Shown: positions 24,577 through 33,677 of the stretch, in pieces | How positions within the stretch are numbered: position 1 is the first letter of the stretch | Layout of the letters: every line of letters starts with the position of its first letter | Assembly (NCBI GenBank): GCA_013824165.1 | Contig: PNNH01000076.1 | Span: forward strand, 62,001 to 126,000 | DNA: 64,000 nucleotides | Direction of reading: 5' to 3' | Source of the DNA: Methylibium sp. | Lineage (GTDB): Bacteria > Pseudomonadota > Gammaproteobacteria > Burkholderiales > Burkholderiaceae_C | Program-made: the position numbers and the translations under genes | Notes under the pieces: model-generated | What the model was told of the DNA's origin: nothing | The model's database searches: none | Seen by the model: only the letters and a program-made list of their open reading frames with translations

Positions 24577-25743
24577 TCAGTGCCGCCCTGCGCCCAGCGC
24601 CCGCGCTGGCCATTGCGCCGCCAGCAGCAGCGCCGCCATCAGCCACAGCGGTGCCACCGCCACGCTGGCGGTGGCCAGGGCGCCGAAGCCCAGCGGCATC
24701 GCGATGGTGGCGGCGTTAGTGACCATCATGCGCAGGCCCAGCGCCTGGCCGTGGCGCTGCGCCGGCGTCACCTGATGCAAGGTGGCCAGGATCATCGGCT
24801 GCACCGAGCCCAGCGCCAGCCCCAGCACCGCCGAACCCAGCATCAGGCCGGGCGTGCCGGGCAGCCACGCATACACCGCCAGTGTTAGTGCCGCCAGCGC
24901 CATCGCGGCGCGCAGCGCCTTCAGCTCATCCAGCTGCGCCGCATAGCGCACGATGGCCAGCCGCACCAAGGTGGCTGCCACCGCGAAGGCGCCCAGCACC
25001 AGGCCGATGCTGGAGGCGCTCAGGCCGCGCGCGTGGCCCAGCACCGGCACCACGAAGCTGTGCGCGTCCCAGCTGGTGGACAGCACCACATTGAGCAGCA
25101 GCAGGCGGCGCAGCGCCGGATCGCGCAGCAGATCCCAGGCGGCCGGCTGATGCTCTTGCTTGGCGGCCGGCGGCGGCATATGGCGCGGCACGCGGCTGGC
25201 CAGACCCCAGGCCAGCAGCGGCAGCAGCAGGGCCAGCGCGAAGCCGGCGCGGTAACCGATGCCGTCGATCAGCAGGCCGGCCACCACGGGCGACAACGCA
25301 TTCGACAGAGCCGGCCCCAGCGCCACCCAGCTGAAGATGCGCTTCAGGTCGCCGCTGCCATCGGCCATCAGCCCGGCCTCGCGCTGGATGGCCACCGCCG
25401 CGATGCTGACCGCGCCGCCGCTGGCCAGGCAGCTCAGCGCGATGGTGGTCAGCGTCGGCCAGGCCAGCGCCAGCACGGCGCCGCCGAAGGCCATCGCCAC
25501 ACCCACGCCCACCGGTGCATGAAAGCCGCGACGATCTGCCAGCCGGCCGGCCCACAGCGACAGGAACAACGGCGCCACCGCGAACAGGCTCAGCAGCACG
25601 CCCACCGTCCACTCGCCATAGCCCTGGTTCAGCACCCACAGGCTGGCGGTGACGCGGGTCAGCGCCATGCAGGCATGCACCGCCACCAGCGTGGCGATCA
25701 GCCAGTGAAAGGCGTGCCGCAGGCTGGCCGCCGGTTCGCTCAA
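24577..25743 (-). CDS. MFS transporter
   Basis: Major facilitator of 388 residues with about twelve hydrophobic helices and the loop 2-3 signature LWAGRLADRRG. The central loop after helix 6 (SRVPRHMPPPAAKQEHQ) is typical. It begins with ATGA overlapping the stop of rmuC (25740-25743), so translation is coupled to that gene, although RmuC has no known transport link. No substrate-specific motif is recognised. The 147 bp between this gene's stop and the OpgB-like gene start holds no recognisable feature. Confidence 0.85.
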   Translation of the reverse strand: MSEPAASLRHAFHWLIATLVAVHACMALTRVTASLWVLNQGYGEWTVGVLLSLFAVAPLFLSLWAGRLADRRGFHAPVGVGVAMAFGGAVLALAWPTLTTIALSCLASGGAVSIAAVAIQREAGLMADGSGDLKRIFSWVALGPALSNALSPVVAGLLIDGIGYRAGFALALLLPLLAWGLASRVPRHMPPPAAKQEHQPAAWDLLRDPALRRLLLLNVVLSTSWDAHSFVVPVLGHARGLSASSIGLVLGAFAVAATLVRLAIVRYAAQLDELKALRAAMALAALTLAVYAWLPGTPGLMLGSAVLGLALGSVQPMILATLHQVTPAQRHGQALGLRMMVTNAATIAMPLGFGALATASVAVAPLWLMAALLLAAQWPARALGAGRH

Positions 25744-27203
25744 ACCTCGGCCTCGTCCGCTGCGCTGTCCTCATCGCCGGGCAGGCCCAGCTTGAGCAGC
25801 TTCTGCGTCGCTTCATCCGGCAGGGCTTCGACGCTCTTGAGCTTGCGTGCCATCTGACGCGTGCGCGTCTCGGCGGCCTCGATGGTGTTGCTGGCCTCGT
25901 CGAGCTTCTTCTTGGTCTTGGCCAGCACATCGCCGAACTTGCCGAACTCGGTCTTGACGGCGCCCAGCACCTCCCAGACCTCGGCCGAGCGCTTCTCCAG
26001 CGCCAGCGTGCGAAAACCCATCTGCAGGCTGGTCAGCGTGGCCAGCAAGGTGGTGGGGCCGACCAGCATCACCTTGTGCTCGCGCTGCAGGCTCTCGACC
26101 AGGCCAGGACGGCGCAGCGCCTCGGCATACAGGCCTTCGGTGGGCACGAACAGCATGCCGAAGTCGGTGGTGTGCGGCGGCGCCAGGTACTTGTCGCGGA
26201 TGGTCTTGGCCTCCAGGCGCAGCCGCGTCTCGATGGCCTTGCCCGCCGTCTCGACGCCAGCCACGTCGGCGCGCTCTTGCGCCTCCAGCAGACGCTCGTA
26301 GTCCTCGCGCGGGAACTTGGCGTCGATCGGCAGCCACAGCGGCTTGCCGTCTTCGCGCTGGCCCGGCAGCGCGATCGCGAACTCGACCCGCTCAGCGCTG
26401 CCCGGCACCGTCGCCACATTGGCGGCGTACTGCTCGGGCGTGAAAACCTGCTCCAGCAGGCCGGCCAGCTGCACCTCCCCGAAGATGCCGCGCGTCTTCA
26501 CATTGGTCAGCACGCGGTTCAGCGAGCCGACATCGCGCGCCAGGTTCTGCATCTCGCCCAGGCCCTTGTGCACCTGCTCCAGGCGCTCAGCCACTTGCTT
26601 GAAACTCTCGCCCAGGCGCTGTTCCAGCGTGGCGTGCAGCTTCTCGTCGACTGTGGCGCGCATCTGCTCCAGCTTCTTTTCGTTGTCCTGCTGGATCGCG
26701 GCCAGGCGCTGGTCCACCGCGGTCTGCACCTGGCTCAGGCGCTGTTCATTGCTCTGGCTCATGGCCTTGAGCTGCTCGCGCATGGCTTCGGACAGGCGCT
26801 GCAGCGCCTCGGCCTGCGCCTGCGCGCCACGCGATGCCGCGGCGTCCTGCGCTTCACGCGCCGCCAAAGCCTGGGCGGACAGCGCCGACTGCAGGCCACC
26901 GAGCTGCACGCGGAAGCTGTCGATCTGCTCGTTCTGCGTGCGCGCCACGTCGCCGCTCTGCGCCAGCAGGGTCTGCTGGAACTGCGTCAGGGTTGCCAGC
27001 AACTCCTGGCGGGTGCCAGCGGCGCTGCGGCCCAGCTCGTCGCGCAATTCACGCTCCAGGCGTTCCAGCTGCGCCAGCAAGGGGCGCGCCAACGCTTCCT
27101 GGGTCTGCGCAGTGTTTTGGCTGGCCAGGCGGCGCCAGCTCAGCAGGCCCAGCACCAGCAGTAGCCCCAACAGAATCAGTATGACAAGGTCGATCAGGTT
27201 CAT
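25740..27203 (-). CDS. rmuC: DNA recombination protein RmuC
   Basis: RmuC-family protein of 487 residues. An N-terminal membrane helix (LIDLVILILLGLLLVLGLLSW, about 3-23) is followed by a long coiled-coil region rich in Gln/Arg/Glu (about 30-230), then the conserved RmuC domain (about 235-430), including LTNVKTRGIFGEVQLAGLLEQVF, LPIDAKFPREDYERLLEAQ, FVPTEGLYAEAL and GPTTLLATLTSLQMGFRTLALE. RmuC restrains inversions at short inverted repeats in E. coli; the conserved core is nuclease-like. Length and domain order are normal. The downstream MFS gene overlaps its stop. Upstream, a divergent EAL-domain gene starts about 115 bp away, so both promoters lie in that gap. Confidence 0.94.
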   Translation of the reverse strand: MNLIDLVILILLGLLLVLGLLSWRRLASQNTAQTQEALARPLLAQLERLERELRDELGRSAAGTRQELLATLTQFQQTLLAQSGDVARTQNEQIDSFRVQLGGLQSALSAQALAAREAQDAAASRGAQAQAEALQRLSEAMREQLKAMSQSNEQRLSQVQTAVDQRLAAIQQDNEKKLEQMRATVDEKLHATLEQRLGESFKQVAERLEQVHKGLGEMQNLARDVGSLNRVLTNVKTRGIFGEVQLAGLLEQVFTPEQYAANVATVPGSAERVEFAIALPGQREDGKPLWLPIDAKFPREDYERLLEAQERADVAGVETAGKAIETRLRLEAKTIRDKYLAPPHTTDFGMLFVPTEGLYAEALRRPGLVESLQREHKVMLVGPTTLLATLTSLQMGFRTLALEKRSAEVWEVLGAVKTEFGKFGDVLAKTKKKLDEASNTIEAAETRTRQMARKLKSVEALPDEATQKLLKLGLPGDEDSAADEAEV

Positions 27204-27318
27204 GCCTGCATTGTCGCCGTCGGCGCAGCCTCAACTTCTGCCCGGCCAGGCCGATAAGCTCGGGAAGATGCCGGAGGGACCGCGTACAAGGCCCCGCGGC
27301 AAGACCTGTCCCCAGACC

Positions 27319-30072
27319 ATGCTCGTGCGCCGAATCCCTGCCAGACTGCTGAGACTTCTGCTGCTCATCACTGCGCTGGCCTGCACTCAGGCCAGCGCAG
27401 CTGGCGTGGCCGAACAGGTCGAAGCGATCGAGGCGAAGCATGGCAACGCGCCACAGCAGGTGATTGAGCGCCTGGCCCCGCTGGAGTCCGCAGCACGCGT
27501 GGCAGGCGGCCGTGATCTGGTGACCTTCCTGGGCGCTTGGGGCTACGCGCATGGGGCGACCAATCGGGCATCGGTGGCCGACGCGGCGATCGCCGAGCTG
27601 CGCGAGATCGGCGAGCGCAGCAGCGACCCGATGGCCCTGGCGATGGCCTATGCCCTGAAGGCCACCATGCTGCAGTTCACCGGCCAGCTGCCGGCCGCTG
27701 CGGTCTGGATCGACCGCGCCGTACCCTTGGCCCGCCAGGCCGGCAACGCGCCGTTGCAGTACTGGGTGCTGATGTCGGCGGGCGATCTGTCCCTGATGCT
27801 GGGGCAGCTGGATCAGGCGCTGGCGCAGTTCCAGCTTGCAGCGCTCGCCGCCCAGGCGCACCAGAACCCGCGCCGCGAAGCCCAGGCCCGGATCGCGATG
27901 CTGCCGCTGCAGATTGCCGCAGGTCGGAACGATGCGGCCTTGGCCGAATCGGAGCGGGCGCTGGCGCTGGCCGTTCAGGCCCACGAGCTCAATCTGCAGC
28001 TGGCCGTGCGCGTGCTGGAGGCGCTGGCGGCCGAGCAGGCCGGATTGCCCGAGCGCCGCCTTAGCGCCCGAGCCGCCGCACGCGCCTTGGCGGCGAGCAT
28101 CGGCACGCCAGGCGCGAGCGTCGATCACGGGGTGAATCCCCAGACCGGTGGCCCGCACTGGTACAGCACCGAGCTGAAAGCACGCCTGGACGTGGCAGCC
28201 ATGCTGCTGGGGGCCGGCAAGTACCGCCAAGCGCTGCGCATGGCCGAGCAAGCCGAGCAACTGGCCCGGCAGCAGCGCGACAGCAAGGAAACGGCAACGG
28301 CCACCCTCCAGCGGGGCCTGGCGATGCTGGGCCTGGGCCAGCGCGAGGCTGGCCGCGAGTTGGCCGACATCGGTCTGGCCCAGTTGCGCCAGAGCCCTGA
28401 ATCGAGCGGCGAGCTGCTGATCTGGCTGCACCGCTATGCCCAGCAGCTGCAGAACGAAGGCGATGCGGCAGGCGCCCTGCAGCGCACGCGTGAGGCACTG
28501 CTGCTCGAAGCGGAGAAGCTGCGCAGCGATCGCCTGGAGACCGTGCTGGAGCTGCAGCGCAAGTCCAGCGCCGAGGAGGCCGGGCGCCAGCTCGATGCGC
28601 TCAAGCATGAAAACGCCTTGCAGGCCGCAGCACTCAAGCGCCGACACAGCGAGGTGCTGCTGGCGCTGGCAGTGCTGGGCGCGCTGGGTATCGGCACGCT
28701 GCTCAGCCTGTGGCTGTATGCACGCGTGCTGCGCGCCAACCGCCAACTGCGCCAGCACCAGGCCGAGCTGGAGTACGCCACCAGTCACGACCGCATCACC
28801 GCGCTGCCCAATCGCAGCCAGCTGGAAGCGGACACGCTGGCGCTGCAAACCACGCCAGGCGCCAGCTTTCTGGGCATCGGTGTCTCGATCAAGCGCTTCG
28901 GCCTGATCGTCGGCAGCCTGGGCCATGAACTCGGCGACCGCCTGCTGGTGCAGATTGCCGCACGCCTGCAGAAGGTGCTGGAGCCACGTGCCGGGCGGGT
29001 GTATAGGCTCGATGGCCTGTCGTTTGCATGCCTGATCGAGCACGACAGTGGCGATGCCGACGCGCGCATGCTGCTGGCCGCGCTGGCGGAGGCGATGGAC
29101 TGCCCGTTTGTGCTGGACCAGCAGGAGCTGGTGGTGACGATCAATCTGGGAGCGGCGGCGTTTCCGCGCCACGCGGACACGGCGGCCGGCGTGGCACGCC
29201 ACATCCAGCTGGCGGTACGCGATGCGCGCGCGCACCCGGGCAACAGCTATCGCCTGTTCGACGAGGTGCTGGCCCAGCACCAACGCGAACAGCTGCGACT
29301 GGAAGCCAAGCTGGCGCAGGCCTTGGAGCGCAACGAACTGCAGCTGCACTACCAGCCGCAGCGCGACCTGCGCAGCGCCGCCCTGCTCGGCTTCGAAGCC
29401 CTGCTGCGCTGGACCACGGCCGAAGGGCCGGTCTCGCCCGCCGTCTTCATTCCACTGGCCGAGGACTCGGGGCGCATCATCGAGATCGGCCGCTGGGTGC
29501 TGCAGCAGGCCTGCCGGCAGGCGCGTGCCTGGGCCGATGCCGGACTGGGCCTGCCGGTGGTTGCGGTCAACGTATCGCCGCGGCAGTTCCAGCACCCCGG
29601 CTTCCTGGATAGCGTGCGGGAAGCGCTGCACAGCAGCGGTGCCGACCCGGCGCAGATCGAGTTGGAGATCACCGAGGGCGCCGTGATGGGCGATGCCGAG
29701 TCGACCATCCGCACCTTGCACGCGCTGCGCGAGATGGGCTTGCAGCTGGCCATCGACGACTTCGGTACCGGCTATGCCAGCCTGTCCTACCTGCGCCGTT
29801 TCCCGCTGAACCGGCTGAAGATCGACCAGAGCTTCATCCGTCCGCTGGGCCGCAGCCACGAGGACGGGGCTATCGTCGAGGCGCTGATCCATCTCAGCCA
29901 CAGCCTGGGTCTGCATGTGGTGGCCGAAGGGGTGGAGACGGCCGAGCAACAGGCCTGCCTCACCGAGTTGGGCTGCGACGCGATGCAGGGCTACTGGTTT
30001 GCGCGCCCCGGCCCGGTCGAGACCGCCACCGCGCTGCTGCTGCAGCAGTCACGAGCGCCCGGCAGCGCCTGA
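27319..30072 (+). CDS. Exported/membrane TPR-like sensor with degenerate GGDEF and intact EAL domain
   Basis: The reading frame extends much farther upstream, but the ATG at 27319 starts a clear signal peptide (MLVRRIPARLLRLLLLITALACTQASA), giving 917 residues. Residues about 30-430 form a helical, TPR-like periplasmic region. A membrane helix (VLLALAVLGALGIGTLLSLWLYA) lies at about 450-472. The GGDEF-like domain starts at SHDRITALPNRSQLE, but the active-site loop reads RLDGLSFACL instead of GGDEF, so cyclase activity is unlikely. The EAL domain has LGFEALLRW, NVSPRQF, ELEITEGAV and DDFGTGYASLSYLRRFPLNRLKIDQSFI, so phosphodiesterase residues appear intact. Likely role: signal-controlled hydrolysis of cyclic di-GMP. 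It converges on a second EAL gene. Confidence 0.87.
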   Translation: MLVRRIPARLLRLLLLITALACTQASAAGVAEQVEAIEAKHGNAPQQVIERLAPLESAARVAGGRDLVTFLGAWGYAHGATNRASVADAAIAELREIGERSSDPMALAMAYALKATMLQFTGQLPAAAVWIDRAVPLARQAGNAPLQYWVLMSAGDLSLMLGQLDQALAQFQLAALAAQAHQNPRREAQARIAMLPLQIAAGRNDAALAESERALALAVQAHELNLQLAVRVLEALAAEQAGLPERRLSARAAARALAASIGTPGASVDHGVNPQTGGPHWYSTELKARLDVAAMLLGAGKYRQALRMAEQAEQLARQQRDSKETATATLQRGLAMLGLGQREAGRELADIGLAQLRQSPESSGELLIWLHRYAQQLQNEGDAAGALQRTREALLLEAEKLRSDRLETVLELQRKSSAEEAGRQLDALKHENALQAAALKRRHSEVLLALAVLGALGIGTLLSLWLYARVLRANRQLRQHQAELEYATSHDRITALPNRSQLEADTLALQTTPGASFLGIGVSIKRFGLIVGSLGHELGDRLLVQIAARLQKVLEPRAGRVYRLDGLSFACLIEHDSGDADARMLLAALAEAMDCPFVLDQQELVVTINLGAAAFPRHADTAAGVARHIQLAVRDARAHPGNSYRLFDEVLAQHQREQLRLEAKLAQALERNELQLHYQPQRDLRSAALLGFEALLRWTTAEGPVSPAVFIPLAEDSGRIIEIGRWVLQQACRQARAWADAGLGLPVVAVNVSPRQFQHPGFLDSVREALHSSGADPAQIELEITEGAVMGDAESTIRTLHALREMGLQLAIDDFGTGYASLSYLRRFPLNRLKIDQSFIRPLGRSHEDGAIVEALIHLSHSLGLHVVAEGVETAEQQACLTELGCDAMQGYWFARPGPVETATALLLQQSRAPGSA

Positions 30073-30085
30073 GCGCGGCCGGACG

Positions 30086-30104
30086 GCAGCCGTTCGTCGG
30101 CTGC
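30086..30104. terminator. Hairpin between convergent EAL genes
   Basis: GCAGCCG / CGGCTGC, a perfect 7-bp stem with a 5-nt loop, in the 43-bp gap between the two convergent genes. The outer flanks GAGCGCGG and CCGCGCTGCTC can extend the stem with a bulge. No T-run. Confidence 0.45.
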
Positions 30105-30115
30105 GCCCGCGCTGC

Positions 30116-32458
30116 TCAGGCAGGCACCGTGTCAGACGCGATCAGGCCGTCCCAGTGCGCCGCCGGCTCAGGCCGCCCAAGCAGATAGCCCTGCATGCCC
30201 TGCACACCCAAGGCATGCAAAAAGCCCTGCTGCAACGGTGTCTCAACCCCTTCCGCGATCACCTCCAGCTTCAGGCCGTGGGCCAGCATCACGATGCTGC
30301 GCACCACGCGTTCGCGGCGCGCATCGCCCGGGCAGTCGCGCAGGAAGCTGCGGTCGATCTTGATCACGTCCAGCGGCAGGTCGACGATCTTGGCCAGCGA
30401 GGAGTAGCCGGTGCCGAAGTCGTCCACCGCCAACGCGAAACCGGCAGCACGCAGGTGCCGCAGCTGCTCCAGCGCCGCGTCCTCGCGCTGGGCCAGCGCC
30501 GACTCGGTCACTTCCAGCTGCAGCGCCGCAGGCGCCAAGCCGTGGCGCTGTACCGTGGCCTGTACGCGCTCGCACAGGTCGGCGCGTTCCAGGTCATGGG
30601 CCGACAGGTTGACGGCCATCGTGAGCGCCGCCCCGCCTTGGGTATGCCAACGCGCCAGTTGCGCGCAGGCGGCATCCAGTGCCCAGTCGCTGAGCTGCGC
30701 GATCAGGCCGCTTGATTCGGCCGCCGGAATGAAGTCGATCGGCGAAATCTCGCCCAGATGGTCGCAGCGCCAGCGCGCCAGCGCCTCGAAGCCCAGCAAC
30801 TCGCCTTCGCGCCCGAACTTGGGCTGGTAGACCAGATGCAGCTCATCGTGGCTCAGCGCATGAGGCAGCGCCGCTTCGATGGCCATCGCCCGGTTGACCT
30901 GAGCGGCGGTCTGCGCGTTGAACATGCCAACGCCGTCGAATTGCGCGCGCCAGCGCGGATCTGTGACCAGGTCCAGCGCCAGTTCGCTGCGGCGCAGCCA
31001 CTCGGCACCGTCCACCGTCGCCGGCACGCCGCCGCCGCCATGCCCGACACAGACCAGACCGAAGCTCAGGTCCAGCACGGCCAGCTGGCCATCGATCCAG
31101 GCTTGAACCGGCAAGCTCTCACGCAGCAATTGCACCAGCGCCACGGCCTGGGCCTCCTGATCGACCGGATGCATCACGACGGCGATCACGGACGCACGCA
31201 CCCGCGCCGCCACGCAGCCACCGGGCAGCAGATCCAGCAGGCTCTGCACGAAGCTGCGCAAGGCCTGGTCGCCGCCATCGACACCGAAGCGCGCGTTGAG
31301 CTGACGCAGATTGTTGATGCGTATCGTCAGCAGACCGCGGCAGCGCTGCCCGGCATCGCGCCGGTACAGATGCGTCAGCAAGCGGCTGCAGCGCAGCCGG
31401 TTGATCAGGCCCGTCACCGGATCGGCGCGGCTGGCCTGGCGCTCGCGACGCATCGATTCGGCCAGATCGGACTGCACGCGCAGCAGGCGCGTCACGTCCT
31501 CGAAGCTGCAGACCCATTGGCCGGCGCTGGTCTGGCGGCAGGAGCGCAGCACCACGGAGCGCGGCTCCGCCGATTCACCCAGCCACCAGCGCCGCCCCGT
31601 GCCCGTGCGCCAGCCCGCAGGCATCAGCTCACGCGGCTGTCGCTCGCCCTGGTGGAGGATGTGCGCCAGCGGCCGGCCGACCAGGCTTGCCTCGTCCGAG
31701 CAAGCCAGCAGCTGCATGAAGCGCGCATTGACGCGCAGGATGATGTCGTCTGCCGAGCACACCAGCGTGGGGGCGCTGACGGCCTGGAACACGTCTTCGC
31801 TGAGCCGCAGGCTGCGCTGCAACTCGGCCTGCGCGGCACGCATGCCCGCGCTGAGTCGGTACACGGCCAAGGGCAGCGCTACATTGAAGAAGGCATAGAC
31901 CCCGGCATGGATGTAGAAGCTGGCAGCCGGCAGGCGCACCCACTCCTGAGGCAGCTGCGGCCAGACCAGCCCGCTGCTGGCCAAGGCGAAGCCTCCAGTG
32001 TTGAGCAGCATCAGCGCCAGCGCCAGGCGCCAGTTCAGCAGCAGGCCGGCCACCATCGGTGCCGCGTAGGCAAACACATAGCCCAGGCTGGACAGCACCG
32101 GCGACCAGCCGGTACTGATCAGGATCGAGAAGCTGGCGGTGTAGATGGCGCCCACCAGGTACGCGGCGCCGCGCCTTGAATCGGAGGCGGTATGGCGTGC
32201 GGCCTTCAGCACCAGCAGCATCACGGCCGAGGTGGTGATGACCGCCATCCAACGCTGCTGGAGGACGCCCGAGATGGCGATATGCAGGCTCAGCAGGCCG
32301 GCAAGCAGCATCGAGACCAGCACCACCACGCGCAACACGCTCAGCTGGACGGCGTCCGTGGCTCCCTGCTCGGCACCGACGCCCGCCTTGAGGTTGTCGC
32401 TGTTAAGCAGCCAGGCCCTCATCCTCCGGGCACAAGAAACAAGCAGCATGGGCAGCAT
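30116..32458 (-). CDS. Membrane PAS protein with degenerate GGDEF and intact EAL domain
   Basis: Product of 780 residues from the ATG at 32458; internal ATGs at 32449 and 32422 are alternatives and no start has a well-spaced ribosome-binding site. It has six or so membrane helices (about 40-230), a PAS domain (LRLSEDVFQAVSAPTLVCSADDIILRVNARF, about 245-340), a GGDEF-like domain (DPVTGLINRLRCSRLL...) whose signature is replaced by RVRASVIAV, and an EAL domain with LGFEALARW, NLSAHDLE, QLEVTESAL and DDFGTGYSSLAKIVDLPLDVIKIDRSFL. Cyclase function is unlikely; cyclic di-GMP hydrolysis or binding is likely. It converges on the other EAL gene. The 215 bp upstream holds its promoter region; nothing else is seen there. 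Confidence 0.85.
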   Translation of the reverse strand: MLPMLLVSCARRMRAWLLNSDNLKAGVGAEQGATDAVQLSVLRVVVLVSMLLAGLLSLHIAISGVLQQRWMAVITTSAVMLLVLKAARHTASDSRRGAAYLVGAIYTASFSILISTGWSPVLSSLGYVFAYAAPMVAGLLLNWRLALALMLLNTGGFALASSGLVWPQLPQEWVRLPAASFYIHAGVYAFFNVALPLAVYRLSAGMRAAQAELQRSLRLSEDVFQAVSAPTLVCSADDIILRVNARFMQLLACSDEASLVGRPLAHILHQGERQPRELMPAGWRTGTGRRWWLGESAEPRSVVLRSCRQTSAGQWVCSFEDVTRLLRVQSDLAESMRRERQASRADPVTGLINRLRCSRLLTHLYRRDAGQRCRGLLTIRINNLRQLNARFGVDGGDQALRSFVQSLLDLLPGGCVAARVRASVIAVVMHPVDQEAQAVALVQLLRESLPVQAWIDGQLAVLDLSFGLVCVGHGGGGVPATVDGAEWLRRSELALDLVTDPRWRAQFDGVGMFNAQTAAQVNRAMAIEAALPHALSHDELHLVYQPKFGREGELLGFEALARWRCDHLGEISPIDFIPAAESSGLIAQLSDWALDAACAQLARWHTQGGAALTMAVNLSAHDLERADLCERVQATVQRHGLAPAALQLEVTESALAQREDAALEQLRHLRAAGFALAVDDFGTGYSSLAKIVDLPLDVIKIDRSFLRDCPGDARRERVVRSIVMLAHGLKLEVIAEGVETPLQQGFLHALGVQGMQGYLLGRPEPAAHWDGLIASDTVPA

Positions 32459-32673
32459 TCAGTCGGAACAGGACACGAGGGCATGCCGCTGGCAGGCGCA
32501 GCGCACCCGCAGGGTTTCACCCCTTGTTGGAAACTTGTCCGGTCAGACGAAAAATGGGTGTGCACCTGGCCGGACGTCTTGTCCCAAACTTTAGCGACGC
32601 GGGCGGCAGTCGCCCGCTGAAATTAGCGGAACTAAGTCACGCAAATCAAAAGTTAGGAAGCACGCGCGGACTG

Positions 32674-33666
32674 TCAGCCCGACAGCACCTGAGGATTGAG
32701 CGGCGTCGGCGGGCTGCCGCCGGTGAGGACGGCAATCAGGTTGTCCGCCGCCAGATCGGCCATCGCCAGCCGTGTCCTGACGCTGGCGCTGGCGATATGC
32801 GGCGTCAGCACCACGTTAGGTACGCTCAGCAGCGCCGGATGCACCTTGGGCTCGCCCTCAAACACGTCCAGGCCGGCAGCGGCAATGCGGCGCTCAGCCA
32901 GCGCCTGGGCCAGCGCCGCGTCGTCGACGATGCCGCCGCGCGCGATATTGGTCAGCGTGGCGCTGGACTTCATGCGTCCCAGCTCGGCCGCACCGATGGC
33001 GTGGTGCGACTCGGGCGAATACGGCAGCACGATCACCAGATGGTCGGACTGGGCCAGCAGCTCGTCCTTGGAGACATAGCTGGCGCCAACCTCGGCCTCA
33101 AGCTCGGGCGCCAGGCGGCTGCGGTTGTGATAGATCACCGGCATGCCGAAGCCCAGGTGCCCGCGCCGCGCGATCGCACGGCCGATGCGCCCCATGCCCA
33201 GGATGCCCAGCGTCGCGCCGTGCACATCCGGGCCGATGAACATGTCGTAGGCCCATTTGCTCCACTCGCCGCGGCGCAGGAAATGCTCGCTCTCGGCCAA
33301 GCGACGCGCGGTGGCCATCATCAGCGCGAAGCCGAAGTCGGCGGTGGTCTCGGTCAGCACATCGGGCGTGTTGCTGGCCAGCACGCCACGCGCGGTGCAG
33401 GCGGCCAGGTCGATGTTGTTGTAGCCGACCGCCATATTGCAGACCGCCTTCAGCTGCGGGCAGGCATCCAGCACTTCGGCGTCGATGCGCTCGCTGCCGG
33501 TGATGAAGGCGCCGGACTTGCCCTGCAGGCGGGCGATCAGCTCGGCCTTGGACCAGACGGTGTCCTCGTCATTTGCCTCGACCTCGAAGTGCGCGGCCAG
33601 GCGCTGGACGACGGAGTCGAACACACGCCGGGCCACCAGCACGCGCGGACGATTGGAGTCACTCAT
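32674..33666 (-). CDS. ghrB: D-2-hydroxyacid dehydrogenase, glyoxylate/hydroxypyruvate reductase type
   Basis: NAD(P)-dependent dehydrogenase of 330 residues reducing glyoxylate, hydroxypyruvate or 2-ketogluconate. The nucleotide-binding GMGRIGRAIARRG follows TLGIL; the catalytic Arg lies in NIARGGIVDD, the Glu in DVFEGEPKV, and the His in LTPHIASAS. The N-terminal VARRVFDSVVQRL and AVGYNNIDLAACTARGV are usual for this subfamily. The antiporter gene ends 11 bp upstream on the same strand, so both may share a transcript. Substrate preference within the family (GhrB versus GyaR) cannot be settled from sequence inspection, so the symbol is tentative. Confidence 0.86.
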   Translation of the reverse strand: MSDSNRPRVLVARRVFDSVVQRLAAHFEVEANDEDTVWSKAELIARLQGKSGAFITGSERIDAEVLDACPQLKAVCNMAVGYNNIDLAACTARGVLASNTPDVLTETTADFGFALMMATARRLAESEHFLRRGEWSKWAYDMFIGPDVHGATLGILGMGRIGRAIARRGHLGFGMPVIYHNRSRLAPELEAEVGASYVSKDELLAQSDHLVIVLPYSPESHHAIGAAELGRMKSSATLTNIARGGIVDDAALAQALAERRIAAAGLDVFEGEPKVHPALLSVPNVVLTPHIASASVRTRLAMADLAADNLIAVLTGGSPPTPLNPQVLSG

Positions 33667-33677
33667 TTGCAGGCCTT

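Noticed and set aside
26317-27318. Upstream extension of the first EAL protein to about 1250 residues.
   Set aside because: The extension is antisense to rmuC, is Ser/Arg/Cys-rich, and a proper signal peptide starts at 27319.
27049-29949. A 966-codon minus-strand frame opposite the first EAL gene.
   Set aside because: It mirrors codon bias of the real plus-strand gene; low-complexity Gln/His/Arg composition and no motifs.
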